DNA of 64,000 nucleotides from Deefgea salmonis (GTDB taxonomy: Bacteria > Pseudomonadota > Gammaproteobacteria > Burkholderiales > Chitinibacteraceae): the NCBI RefSeq assembly GCF_020531905.1, contig NZ_JAJAWG010000001.1:620001-684000 (forward strand). Reading direction: 5' to 3'. The translations under genes and the position numbers were made by a program. Every line of letters begins with the position of its first letter. Positions within the stretch are counted from its first letter, which is position 1. This document shows positions 57,015-64,000 of this stretch, one piece after another. Under the pieces are notes generated by a model, which was given only the letters and a program-made list of their open reading frames with translations, was not told where the DNA came from and did not search any database.

Positions 57015-58079
57015 TTACAAAGCAGCCACAACCGCATCACCCATTGCTGAGCAAGAAACGCGTGTGGTACCTACCTCAAAAATATCGCCAGTACGCAGGC
57101 CTTGCGCCAACACCTTTTTAACTGCATTTTCGACGCGCTGCGCCGCTGCTTCATTGTTAAATGTATAACGCAGCATCATTGCCACCGACAAAATTGTCGC
57201 CAATGGATTCGCCACGTCTTTGCCCGCGATATCCGGCGCCGAGCCATGGCTTGGCTCGTACAAGCCTTTATTGTTGGCATCCAGCGATGCGCTTGGCAAC
57301 ATCCCAATCGAGCCGGTTAACATCGAGGCTTCATCCGACAAAATATCACCAAAAATATTGCCGGTGACGATTACGTCAAATTGCTTCGGTGCTTTAACCA
57401 ATTGCATCGCTGCGTTATCAACCAGCATATGGCTGAGCTCAACGTCAGGATATTCTTTGGCCATATCACTGATGATTTCTTTCCAGAATTCAGTCGTTTC
57501 CAGCACATTGGCTTTATCGACTGAGCACAATTTTTTACCGCGTTTTTGCGCCGCTTGAAACGCGACATGACCAATGCGGCGAATTTCGCTTTCAGCGTAC
57601 AGCATGGTGTTAAAGCCTTCACGCTCACCGGACTCATTTACGCGAATACCGCGTGGCTGGCCAAAATAAATATCGCCGGTCAATTCACGCACAATCAAAA
57701 TATCCAAACCCGAAACGATTTCAGGCTTTAAGGTCGACGCATTGGCCAGCTCTGGATACAAAATGGCTGGGCGCAAATTGGCAAATAGATTTAGGTCTTT
57801 GCGAATCGCCAGCAAACCGCGCTCTGGGCGTAATGGACGATCCAATGTGTCGTATTGCGGGCCGCCCACCGCGCCAAGCAAGATCGCATCGGCTTCACGC
57901 GCTAATTTTTGCGTAAACTCTGGATAAGGTGAACCGTATTGATCATAAGCGGCACCGCCCAGAGGCGCTTCTTGTAATTCCAAATCTAAGCCATCATTTT
58001 TTAAAACAGTGAGCACTTTTTTAGCTTGCGCTACGATTTCTGGGCCAATGCCATCGCCGGGTAGGATCAATACTTTCAT
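57015..58079 (-). CDS. leuB: 3-isopropylmalate dehydrogenase
   Basis: A 354-residue enzyme of leucine synthesis. [19 protein letters not shown], the LLGAVGGP strand, [17 protein letters not shown], the [16 protein letters not shown] catalytic-Lys region, and [27 protein letters not shown] with the metal-binding aspartates are complete. It is separated from leuCD by nagB, and a perfect terminator hairpin lies 40 bases in front of its ATG. Confidence 0.95.
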   Translation of the reverse strand: MKVLILPGDGIGPEIVAQAKKVLTVLKNDGLDLELQEAPLGGAAYDQYGSPYPEFTQKLAREADAILLGAVGGPQYDTLDRPLRPERGLLAIRKDLNLFANLRPAILYPELANASTLKPEIVSGLDILIVRELTGDIYFGQPRGIRVNESGEREGFNTMLYAESEIRRIGHVAFQAAQKRGKKLCSVDKANVLETTEFWKEIISDMAKEYPDVELSHMLVDNAAMQLVKAPKQFDVIVTGNIFGDILSDEASMLTGSIGMLPSASLDANNKGLYEPSHGSAPDIAGKDVANPLATILSVAMMLRYTFNNEAAAQRVENAVKKVLAQGLRTGDIFEVGTTRVSCSAMGDAVVAAL

Positions 58080-58119
58080 GCTGTTCTCGCGGTATTTTGT
58101 TTTTAATTTTTAAACGTAG

Positions 58120-58145
58120 AAAAAGAGGGGCTAGCCCCTCTTTTT
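58120..58145 (-). terminator. Perfect palindromic terminator between nagB and leuB
   Basis: AAAAAGAGGGGC, TA, GCCCCTCTTTTT is a perfect 26-base palindrome, 16 bases after the nagB stop and 40 bases before the leuB start on the minus strand. Either leuB depends on read-through or its promoter overlaps this hairpin. Confidence 0.88.
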
Positions 58146-58161
58146 AATTCATTCGAAACAA

Positions 58162-58893
58162 TTAATACGATACTTTGTAGTTCACATCGCAGTCGGTCAT
58201 GACAATGACGCGTGGGTGCGTTTGCAACAAAGATGCAGGCACTTGCGTGGTGATAGGACCATTGAGTGTGCGATCTAAGATCTCAGCCTTCTCTTGGCCT
58301 TTAACGACCAACAAAATCACTTTAGCTTGCATAATCGAGCCCATACCCATCGTTACTGCTTGGGTTGGCACTTCATCGATATGGTTAAAGAAACGCTTAT
58401 TGGCTTCGCGCGTTTCTTCTTTTAAAGTGACTTGATAAGTACCGCGTGACAATTGGCTATCTGGCTCATTAAAACCAATATGGCCATTACCACCGATACC
58501 CAATAATTGCAGATCAACTGGACCTTGTTCAAACATCATTTTGTCATACAAACGACATTCAGCATCAATATCAGCCGCATTGCCATCAGGCACATGTGTG
58601 TTAGCAACTTGAATATCAATGTGATCAAACAAATTACGCTGCATGAAATTGCGATAACTTTCTTGATGCGTGACTGGCAAACCAACATACTCATCCAAGT
58701 TAAATGTTTTTGCTTGCGCAAAGCTCACTAAGCCTGATTGATAGGTTTTAACGATTTCTTGATACAAACCCACTGGCGTTCCGCCAGTGGCCATACCCAA
58801 TACTGCATTTGGTTTTGCACGCACCATGGCAATAATTAGATCTGCTGCTGCACGATCTAAATCGCTTTGATTTTTAAATTTATGCAAGATCAT
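58162..58893 (-). CDS. nagB: Glucosamine-6-phosphate deaminase
   Basis: A 243-residue enzyme that turns glucosamine-6-phosphate into fructose-6-phosphate and ammonia, a late step of chitin and amino-sugar catabolism. Landmarks are LGMATGGTPVGLYQE, the catalytic-Asp motif FNLDEYVGL, and LLGIGGNGHIGFNEP. I took the ATG at 58893 with GGAAAG upstream; the frame is open to a TTG at 58953. It interrupts the leu genes, and no other nag gene is nearby. Confidence 0.93.
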   Translation of the reverse strand: MILHKFKNQSDLDRAAADLIIAMVRAKPNAVLGMATGGTPVGLYQEIVKTYQSGLVSFAQAKTFNLDEYVGLPVTHQESYRNFMQRNLFDHIDIQVANTHVPDGNAADIDAECRLYDKMMFEQGPVDLQLLGIGGNGHIGFNEPDSQLSRGTYQVTLKEETREANKRFFNHIDEVPTQAVTMGMGSIMQAKVILLVVKGQEKAEILDRTLNGPITTQVPASLLQTHPRVIVMTDCDVNYKVSY

Positions 58894-58994
58894 TGATTTT
58901 CTTTCCAAAATTAATTTTGACTCTAAAAGGATACGATAAAATTCGAATAACAATATTGATTCAGTCTAAAAAAATACCGATCAACAAGCCCGAA

Positions 58995-59123
58995 TTAAAT
59001 ATTGCGTAATATTGCGTTTACGACTAACTCATCATGACACGGCAGGCCGCTGACCAGATCGACCTGACAGTCGATACCGCAGTCGAAATTCATTACCCAT
59101 TCCGATAACGCGCGCAAAATCAT
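58995..59123 (-). CDS. Possible 42-residue ORF between leuD and nagB
   Basis: An open frame on the minus strand from an ATG at 59123 to TAA at 58995, starting 21 bases after leuD. The peptide has three cysteines and the sequence MNFDCGIDCQVDLVSGLPCH in its middle. No ribosome binding site is clear and I do not recognise it. It could be a remnant of a larger gene or chance; the rest of the 251-base gap holds the nagB leader. Confidence 0.3.
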   Translation of the reverse strand: MILRALSEWVMNFDCGIDCQVDLVSGLPCHDELVVNAILRNI

Positions 59124-59144
59124 CGACGCGCCACAGTTCAATAT

Positions 59145-59783
59145 TTATTTAACAAACAGCCAAGGCTGCGCCGCTTGATGCTGAGCTTCAAACGCTTTAA
59201 TTTTGTCGCTATGGGCCAATGTCAGGCCAATTTCATCCAAGCCATTGAGCAAACAATGCTTACGATGCTCGGTCACATCAAACGCAAACACCTCGCCGCT
59301 TGGCGTCGTAATGGTTTGCTCAGCCAAGTCGATTTTTAAGCGGTAACCTTCAGTTTTGGCTTCAGCAAATAATTGATCAATCACGGCTGCTGGCTGCACA
59401 ATCGGCAACAAACCATTTTTAAAGCAATTATTAAAGAAAATATCGGCAAAACTAGGCGCGATCAGCGCACAGAAACCAAAATCTTCAATTGCCCACGGCG
59501 CGTGTTCGCGCGAAGAACCGCAGCCAAAATTATCGCGCGCCAACAGCACTTGCGCGCCTTGGTTACGCGGCAAGTTCAATTCAAACTCAGGATTGAGCTT
59601 GCGCTGACTATTATCCATCCCCGGCTCGCCGTGATCGAGATAACGCCATTCATCAAACAGATTGGGCCCAAAGCCTGAGCGTTTGATTGATTTCAAAAAT
59701 TGCTTAGGGATGATCGCGTCGGTATCGACGTTGGCTCGGTCCATCGCACACACCAAGCCATCCAAAGAGATAAATGCCTTCAT
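59145..59783 (-). CDS. leuD: 3-isopropylmalate dehydratase small subunit
   Basis: A 212-residue swivelling subunit that combines with LeuC to isomerise isopropylmalate. [25 protein letters not shown] and [26 protein letters not shown] are diagnostic. Its ATG overlaps the stop of the small lipoprotein gene as ATGA. Confidence 0.95.
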   Translation of the reverse strand: MKAFISLDGLVCAMDRANVDTDAIIPKQFLKSIKRSGFGPNLFDEWRYLDHGEPGMDNSQRKLNPEFELNLPRNQGAQVLLARDNFGCGSSREHAPWAIEDFGFCALIAPSFADIFFNNCFKNGLLPIVQPAAVIDQLFAEAKTEGYRLKIDLAEQTITTPSGEVFAFDVTEHRKHCLLNGLDEIGLTLAHSDKIKAFEAQHQAAQPWLFVK

Positions 59784-59905
59784 TTTGTCGCTGCCTGATC
59801 TATTTCATTACCGACTTTTTTCAAGTCTTTACCAAAGCCTGCCATCGTATTGCAGCCCGTTAACAGCAGCAGTGCGACGACCAGAACGGAAAATAATTTC
59901 ATCAT
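59780..59905 (-). CDS. Entericidin A/B-like small lipoprotein
   Basis: A 41-residue protein encoded between leuC and leu[19 protein letters not shown] is a lipoprotein signal with lipobox LTGC (Cys18), followed by [19 protein letters not shown], which matches the entericidin pattern (xxxGxGxDxxxxGxxI). AAGGAATA lies before the ATG at 59905; the ATG at 59902 is an alternative. It begins six bases after leuC and overlaps leuD as ATGA, so it is expressed with the leucine genes. Entericidins are small membrane lipoproteins linked to stationary-phase bacteriolysis in E. coli; the reason for pairing with leuCD is unknown. Confidence 0.85.
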   Translation of the reverse strand: MMKLFSVLVVALLLLTGCNTMAGFGKDLKKVGNEIDQAATK

Positions 59906-59911
59906 TATTCC

Positions 59912-61318
59912 TTAGGCGAAAGTGCGAATGTCAACAAAATGACCCGCAATCGCCGCCGCCGCCGCCATCTCTGGACTGACCAAATGCGTGCGTCCGCCCT
60001 GCCCTTGACGACCTTCAAAGTTACGATTTGACGTTGACGCGCAACGCTCGCCTGATTCCAAACGGTCAGCATTCATCGCCAAACACATCGAACAACCCGG
60101 CTCACGCCACTCAAAACCGGCGGCGATAAAGATTTTGTCCAGCCCTTCAGCTTCGGCTTGCGCTTTGACCAAACCAGAGCCTGGCACAATCAGCACCAGT
60201 TTCACGCTATCGGCTTTCTTCTTGCCGGCAACGACACCCGCCGCCGCACGTAAGTCTTCGATCCGGCTATTGGTACAGGAACCGATAAATACTTTATCAA
60301 TTTTAATATCAGTAAGGGGGGTATTGGCCGCCAAGCCCATATACTGCAAGGCTCGTGCGTAACTACCCTGCTTAGTGGCATCAGCTTGCACCGCAGGGTC
60401 TGGCACACAGCCAGATACGCCCAGTACTTGCTCAGGCGACGTGCCCCACGTGATTTGTGGCTCAATATCTGCTGCTTGCAACACAACGGTGGCGTCAAAC
60501 ACCGCGTCGTCGTCAGAAACAAGGTTTTTCCAATTGGCAACCGCCGCATCCCATTGCTCAGCCGTTGGCGCAAAAGGGCGACCTTTGAGGTAATCAACGG
60601 TTTTTTGGTCGCACGCCACCATCCCAGCGCGAGCGCCCGCTTCAATCGCCATATTGCACAGCGTCATGCGGCCTTCGATCGACAAGGCACGAATCGCTTC
60701 GCCACCAAACTCAATCGCAAAACCCGTGCCACCCGCAGTGCCAATTTTGCCAATAATCGCCAAAGCGACGTCTTTGGCGGTCACGCCACGACCGACTTGG
60801 CCGTCAACACGCACCAACATGGCTTTGGATTTTTTTGCGACCAGCGTTTGCGTAGCGAGCACATGCTCGACTTCCGACGTACCAATACCGTGCGCTAACG
60901 CCGCAAATGCGCCATGCGTCGACGTATGGCTATCACCACAGACCACGGTCATGCCCGGCAGCGTCGCGCCATTTTCTGGGCCAACAACGTGCACAATACC
61001 TTGGCGTAAATCTTTAAATGGGAAATAAGCCAACGCGCCATATTCTTTAATATTGGCGTCAAGCGTTTCGACCTGTAAGCGAGAAATCGGATCTTGAATC
61101 CCTTTTTCCCATTCATTGGTGGGCGTATTGTGATCGGCGGTGGCAACAACCGATGAGTTGCGCCACGGCAAGCGGCTTGCCAATTTCAAGCCTTCAAAAG
61201 CTTGCGGGCTCGTCACTTCATGCACCAAATGACGATCAATATAGATTAAGCAAGTACCGTCGGCTTCTTCGTGCACAACGTGGGACTGCCAAAGTTTGTC
61301 GTAGAGCGTTTGAGCCAT
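59912..61318 (-). CDS. leuC: 3-isopropylmalate dehydratase large subunit
   Basis: A 468-residue aconitase-family subunit with a [4Fe-4S] cluster. [48 protein letters not shown], the cluster ligands in [17 protein letters not shown] and [14 protein letters not shown], and [26 protein letters not shown] are complete. I took the ATG at 61318 ([10 protein letters not shown]), the usual start; the frame extends to 61384. A small CGGG/CCCG hairpin (61341-61353) lies in the leader. Confidence 0.95.
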   Translation of the reverse strand: MAQTLYDKLWQSHVVHEEADGTCLIYIDRHLVHEVTSPQAFEGLKLASRLPWRNSSVVATADHNTPTNEWEKGIQDPISRLQVETLDANIKEYGALAYFPFKDLRQGIVHVVGPENGATLPGMTVVCGDSHTSTHGAFAALAHGIGTSEVEHVLATQTLVAKKSKAMLVRVDGQVGRGVTAKDVALAIIGKIGTAGGTGFAIEFGGEAIRALSIEGRMTLCNMAIEAGARAGMVACDQKTVDYLKGRPFAPTAEQWDAAVANWKNLVSDDDAVFDATVVLQAADIEPQITWGTSPEQVLGVSGCVPDPAVQADATKQGSYARALQYMGLAANTPLTDIKIDKVFIGSCTNSRIEDLRAAAGVVAGKKKADSVKLVLIVPGSGLVKAQAEAEGLDKIFIAAGFEWREPGCSMCLAMNADRLESGERCASTSNRNFEGRQGQGGRTHLVSPEMAAAAAIAGHFVDIRTFA

Positions 61319-61936
61319 AACAATCATCGCAAAAGAGACTATCGGGGAACTCCCGAAGTTAGCACAGAAGGCATATTGCGACAAGCCGCAATACCCTATT
61401 TACCCAACGTTCAATCTTGCTAACAAGGCAGGTTTGAGTCATTTCAAGCCAATCAACCCAGCTAAAAACTGACAGCGCATCGAAAGACTAATTTAACAAA
61501 GAACAAACAAGGCGCGCGCAGACAAATTACGCCGAAAACACGAACCCGTTCAAACAGCAAAAAAAACCAGCTTATTCACGACAGATCCGCTATTTTTGTA
61601 AGATTTACACAACAGAATGCATCAAAACAGAATGAACACTCGGCACGTCGGCGGAGCAAACACACATTGCATTTAGATTTTTCGCCTAAATCAAGACAAG
61701 CAAAGTAGACCGTATTGCTCACAAGCGCATGCGCCATCGATCAGTCAGAGCAATACATCACCCACTTGATGAAATTCCTGCAATTCACAAATCAATCTAT
61801 CTGCATAACAAAAATAATCGTTTTACGCGAGTAAATAAGACACCATTAATCATATGGAATAGTGCCGTGTTTCTCACTTTGATGACTTATATGATGAAAG
61901 AAAATCTAATCATCATGCAATACAAAGGATTCAAAC
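61319..61936. other. Intergenic region between leuC and the HTH gene
   Basis: About 620 bases without a convincing gene. The promoters of leuC (minus) and the HTH regulator (plus) must be here. AACAGAATG occurs twice at a 15-base interval (61611-61619 and 61626-61634), which could be a regulator site. An 80-codon plus-strand open frame at 61729-61971 runs into the HTH gene in another frame and looks like chance. Confidence 0.5.
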
Positions 61937-62227
61937 ATGACCAAGAAATTCAGCCCGCGCGATATCCGTAAACAATTGGGCATGAACCAGCAAGACTTCT
62001 GGAGTCAAATTGGCGTAACGCAAAGTGGTGGCTCACGCTACGAAAGTGGCCGCAACATGCCCAAACCTGTTGCCGAACTACTGCGTGTGGTGCACATCGA
62101 AGGCATTGATCTGGCCAAGCTGCGCAAAGAAGAAATTCAAGTATTAGAACTTTTACGCAGCGAACGACCTGAGCTGATGGATGAGTTACTACAAAAAGCA
62201 CAACAAAATGAAGTAGCAAGCCACTAA
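61937..62227 (+). CDS. Helix-turn-helix (XRE-like) regulator
   Basis: A 96-residue protein with an N-terminal XRE-type helix-turn-helix: IRKQLGMNQQDFWSQIGVTQSGGSRYESGRNMPKPV (about residues 10-45), then a helical tail (KLRKEEIQVLELLRSERPELMDELLQ). AAAGGAT precedes the ATG. No toxin or partner gene lies beside it. It overlaps the convergent radical SAM gene by four bases. Target unknown. Confidence 0.8.
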   Translation: MTKKFSPRDIRKQLGMNQQDFWSQIGVTQSGGSRYESGRNMPKPVAELLRVVHIEGIDLAKLRKEEIQVLELLRSERPELMDELLQKAQQNEVASH

Positions 62228-63093
62228 GCAGCCAACTTAACGGGCAAGCCCAAAGACATAATTCGTTCAGCGAAGCACTGCATCCACGCCATGGGTGCAG
62301 CGCTTAACTGCGGCGCCTCAGCCTGCATCGAAGTACGCGCAATCCCATAGAGCAACACCCCTTTTAGCTTCACACCCGCCTCTATTTGCTGCGCCAAAAA
62401 CGTTAAATAGGCCTGCAACTCGGCCTCCGTGGGCAACTGCCCATCCACAGCAAACATGCACGTCTGAATCCATGTTGGGCACAAAGCAGCCGCTTGCGCC
62501 AAACGGCGCGTGATTTGCTGCCGATTTAAACGAATTTGATTAACCCATTCAAAACCATCCTGCGGCGCACGATCCACCTTAAACCAAACCTCACCTTGCA
62601 ATGACGCCATTTTTTCAAGCGCAAACTGCACGTGGGCTTTATCGAGCTGACTGCCGTTGGTAATTAATACCACTTTAATTTGTCCACGCAGCGCAAAGCG
62701 ATCCAATGCGCGCTCAACAATGGCCACACATTCAGCAAACTGCGCAGAAGTCGTCGGCTCACCATTGCCAGAAAATGCGATGTCATTGAGTCGGCGCACA
62801 CCGTCTGGTACCGCTCGAGTCATAAAATCGCCGTTGACAATCTCTGCCAGCATCAAATCCAACTCCGACTCCAATTGCGGCAACGCAATCTCTGGTGCAG
62901 AGCCTCTTTGTAAATCAGGGACTTGGCAATACACACAACGCCAATTACAGGCGTTGTTTGGATTTAAATTAATCCCGACCGAAACCCCACCAGCACGGCG
63001 TGACACCACCGGATAAACATACGTTAAACCCGCAATATCTCGCCGATGGTCATTCACCTGTAGCGGTGCTATCCATTGTGTTTTAAGCGACAT
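62224..63093 (-). CDS. Radical SAM protein
   Basis: A 289-residue radical SAM enzyme. The cluster motif NNACNWRCVYCQ (CxxxCxxC) lies near residue 50, followed by the SAM-contact strand DIAFSGNGEPTTSAQFAE and VVLITNGSQLDK. It resembles the COG0731-type Fe-S oxidoreductases; the substrate is unknown. It starts 11 bases inside the end of the universal stress protein gene, so the two are probably co-transcribed. Confidence 0.82.
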   Translation of the reverse strand: MSLKTQWIAPLQVNDHRRDIAGLTYVYPVVSRRAGGVSVGINLNPNNACNWRCVYCQVPDLQRGSAPEIALPQLESELDLMLAEIVNGDFMTRAVPDGVRRLNDIAFSGNGEPTTSAQFAECVAIVERALDRFALRGQIKVVLITNGSQLDKAHVQFALEKMASLQGEVWFKVDRAPQDGFEWVNQIRLNRQQITRRLAQAAALCPTWIQTCMFAVDGQLPTEAELQAYLTFLAQQIEAGVKLKGVLLYGIARTSMQAEAPQLSAAPMAWMQCFAERIMSLGLPVKLAA

Positions 63094-63538
63094 GCTCAGG
63101 CGCTCTCACCAATAAAACCGGCGTTGTAGCATGCCGAAGTACGCCCTCAGCCACACTACCCAGCAACAGATGCGTCAAGCCACCATAACCATGCGTACCC
63201 ATCACGAGCAATTCGGCATGCCATTTTTCACCCTCATCGACAATCGTGCGGGCAATCTGTCCACCCCAAATTTCAAGCAAACTCACTTCAACCGTTAAGC
63301 CGAGCTCTCGCAACTCTTCGGCTCTTGAATCCAGTAAGGCCTGTCCACCAAGTCGCAGCGACGCCTGTAATTGCGGCACATCCAAAAACTCATTGGCACT
63401 CCAAGCAAACTGCGCAAGGTCAATCACATGAATCAGCCGAAGTACCGCCCGTTGCTCTCCAGCAAGGCGCTTGGCTTCTTGTAGTGCCGCAGCACTGGTA
63501 TCACTGTGATCGACGGGCACTAAGATACGTTGATACAT
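63083..63538 (-). CDS. Universal stress protein (UspA family)
   Basis: A 151-residue UspA-fold protein. It begins MYQRILVPVDHSDTSAAALQEA and carries the ATP-binding pattern MGTHGYGGLTHLLLGSVAEGVLRHATTPVLLV near the C-terminus, so it probably binds ATP. AGGAG lies upstream of the ATG. It overlaps the radical SAM gene. Confidence 0.93.
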   Translation of the reverse strand: MYQRILVPVDHSDTSAAALQEAKRLAGEQRAVLRLIHVIDLAQFAWSANEFLDVPQLQASLRLGGQALLDSRAEELRELGLTVEVSLLEIWGGQIARTIVDEGEKWHAELLVMGTHGYGGLTHLLLGSVAEGVLRHATTPVLLVRAPEHVA

Positions 63539-63646
63539 AGGGCAAACTCCTCCAAAATAACGACTTTAGCCTTACAAGGTAAAGCTTATTGCAGCAATGC
63601 GCTGACACGCTTAAACTCAAAGCAAGATCAATGCTTAAAACTAACT

Positions 63647-64000
63647 ATGCCACGAATTAAACTCGACTTACCAGAGTGCAATCTATTTCAGTGCAATATT
63701 ACGGTTCGAATCACCGATATTAACTATGGTCAGCATTTAGCACATGATGCCTTACTGGGTTTACTGCACGAAGCTAGGCTGCAATGGCTTGCCCACCTTG
63801 GTTATCGCAGTGAAGTTGACATCGGTGGCGCAGGTTTAATTTTAAGTGATGTCGCCGTTATTTTTTTACACGAAGCCTTTTATGGTGACGTGTTGCAGAT
63901 TCGCCTTGGGATTGACGAAATCAGTCAAACTCGGTTTGAACTTTATTATGATGTCAGCACCCAAACACATCCCATTGCTAAAGCAAAAACAACCATGGCC
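63647..64000 (+). CDS. Thioesterase (hotdog fold), N-terminal part cut by window edge
   Basis: 118 codons of a gene that continues past the right edge, starting MPRIKLDLPECNLFQCNITV. DINYGQHLAHDALLGLLHEARLQWLAHLGY followed by VAVIFLHEAFYGDVLQIRLGI and YYDVSTQTHPIAKAKTTMA matches 4-hydroxybenzoyl-CoA-type acyl-CoA thioesterases. The usual catalytic Asp/Glu region is visible near NYGQHL and HEARLQ. The substrate is unknown. Confidence 0.8.
   Translation, partial: MPRIKLDLPECNLFQCNITVRITDINYGQHLAHDALLGLLHEARLQWLAHLGYRSEVDIGGAGLILSDVAVIFLHEAFYGDVLQIRLGIDEISQTRFELYYDVSTQTHPIAKAKTTMA

Noticed and set aside
61729..61971. 80-codon open frame upstream of the HTH gene
   Set aside because: It overlaps the HTH gene in another frame, has no ribosome binding site and shows no protein-like pattern.
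1..64000. CRISPR arrays, insertion sequences, prophage or integrase genes
   Set aside because: No regularly spaced repeats, transposase or integrase signatures were seen on either strand.

Overview
The window is a stretch of chromosome from a betaproteobacterium. It is most likely a member of the Neisseriales; a Chitinibacter/Deefgea/Iodobacter-like organism is my guess, and no rRNA is present to settle it. The reasons are: a PriB gene between rpsF and rpsR; the gene orders truA-trpF-trpB-trpA-accD-folC-SPOR-cvpA-purF and rimP-nusA-infB-rbfA-truB-rpsO-pnp; FimV and PilU of the type IV pilus machinery; and PhaR with a phasin for polyhydroxyalkanoate storage. Base composition looks near 50 % G+C throughout, and I see no insertion sequence, prophage or CRISPR array.

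Layout. 1-623: the 5' end of rnr (RNase R, minus strand), a strong promoter and two identical tRNA-Leu(CAG) genes with a terminator. 628-8198: a TetR-family repressor diverges from an eight-gene, tightly overlapping operon (flavin oxidoreductase, DUF1365, cyclopropane-synthase-like methyltransferase, chalcone-isomerase-like protein, MFS transporter, DUF3833 lipoprotein, SDR, NTF2-like protein). It looks like a membrane fatty-acid modification system. 8317-13641: a response regulator with TPRs, ybaK, selO and a Pit phosphate transporter. 13752-27129 (minus strand): metZ, purF, cvpA, a SPOR protein, folC, accD, trpA, trpB, trpF, truA, an orphan CbiQ/EcfT-like membrane protein and fimV. 27130-28235: about 1.1 kb with no convincing gene. 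28236-30069: fdxA, then rpsF-priB-rpsR-rplI with a promoter and a probable S6:S18 leader. 30121-32438: tcdA, phaR and divergent phaP with paired candidate PhaR operators. 32518-41408 (minus strand): the pnp-rpsO-truB-rbfA-infB-nusA-rimP transcription/translation cluster. 41605-44829: fadD, pilU and an ArsC-like gene. 44887-51798 (minus strand): a complete type I Wadjet anti-plasmid defence operon (jetABCD), with a small lipoprotein gene overlapping the end of jetD. 52008-56935: suhB, trmJ, a CMD/AhpD-like gene, dcd, a Bcp-type peroxiredoxin and a PIN-PhoH ATPase. 57015-61318 (minus strand): leuC, an entericidin-like lipoprotein and leuD, then nagB, then leuB. 61937-64000: an HTH regulator, a radical SAM protein, a universal stress protein and the start of a thioesterase.

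The two stretches that go beyond housekeeping are the TetR-controlled lipid operon and the Wadjet operon. Wadjet is an already described system that senses and cleaves small circular plasmids. The lipid operon is a recurrent but only partly characterised gene set whose TetR control and visible operators here deserve attention. Several terminator-like hairpins sit directly in front of genes (rimP, tcdA, leuB, metZ), which suggests control by transcription attenuation or partial uncoupling of operons.
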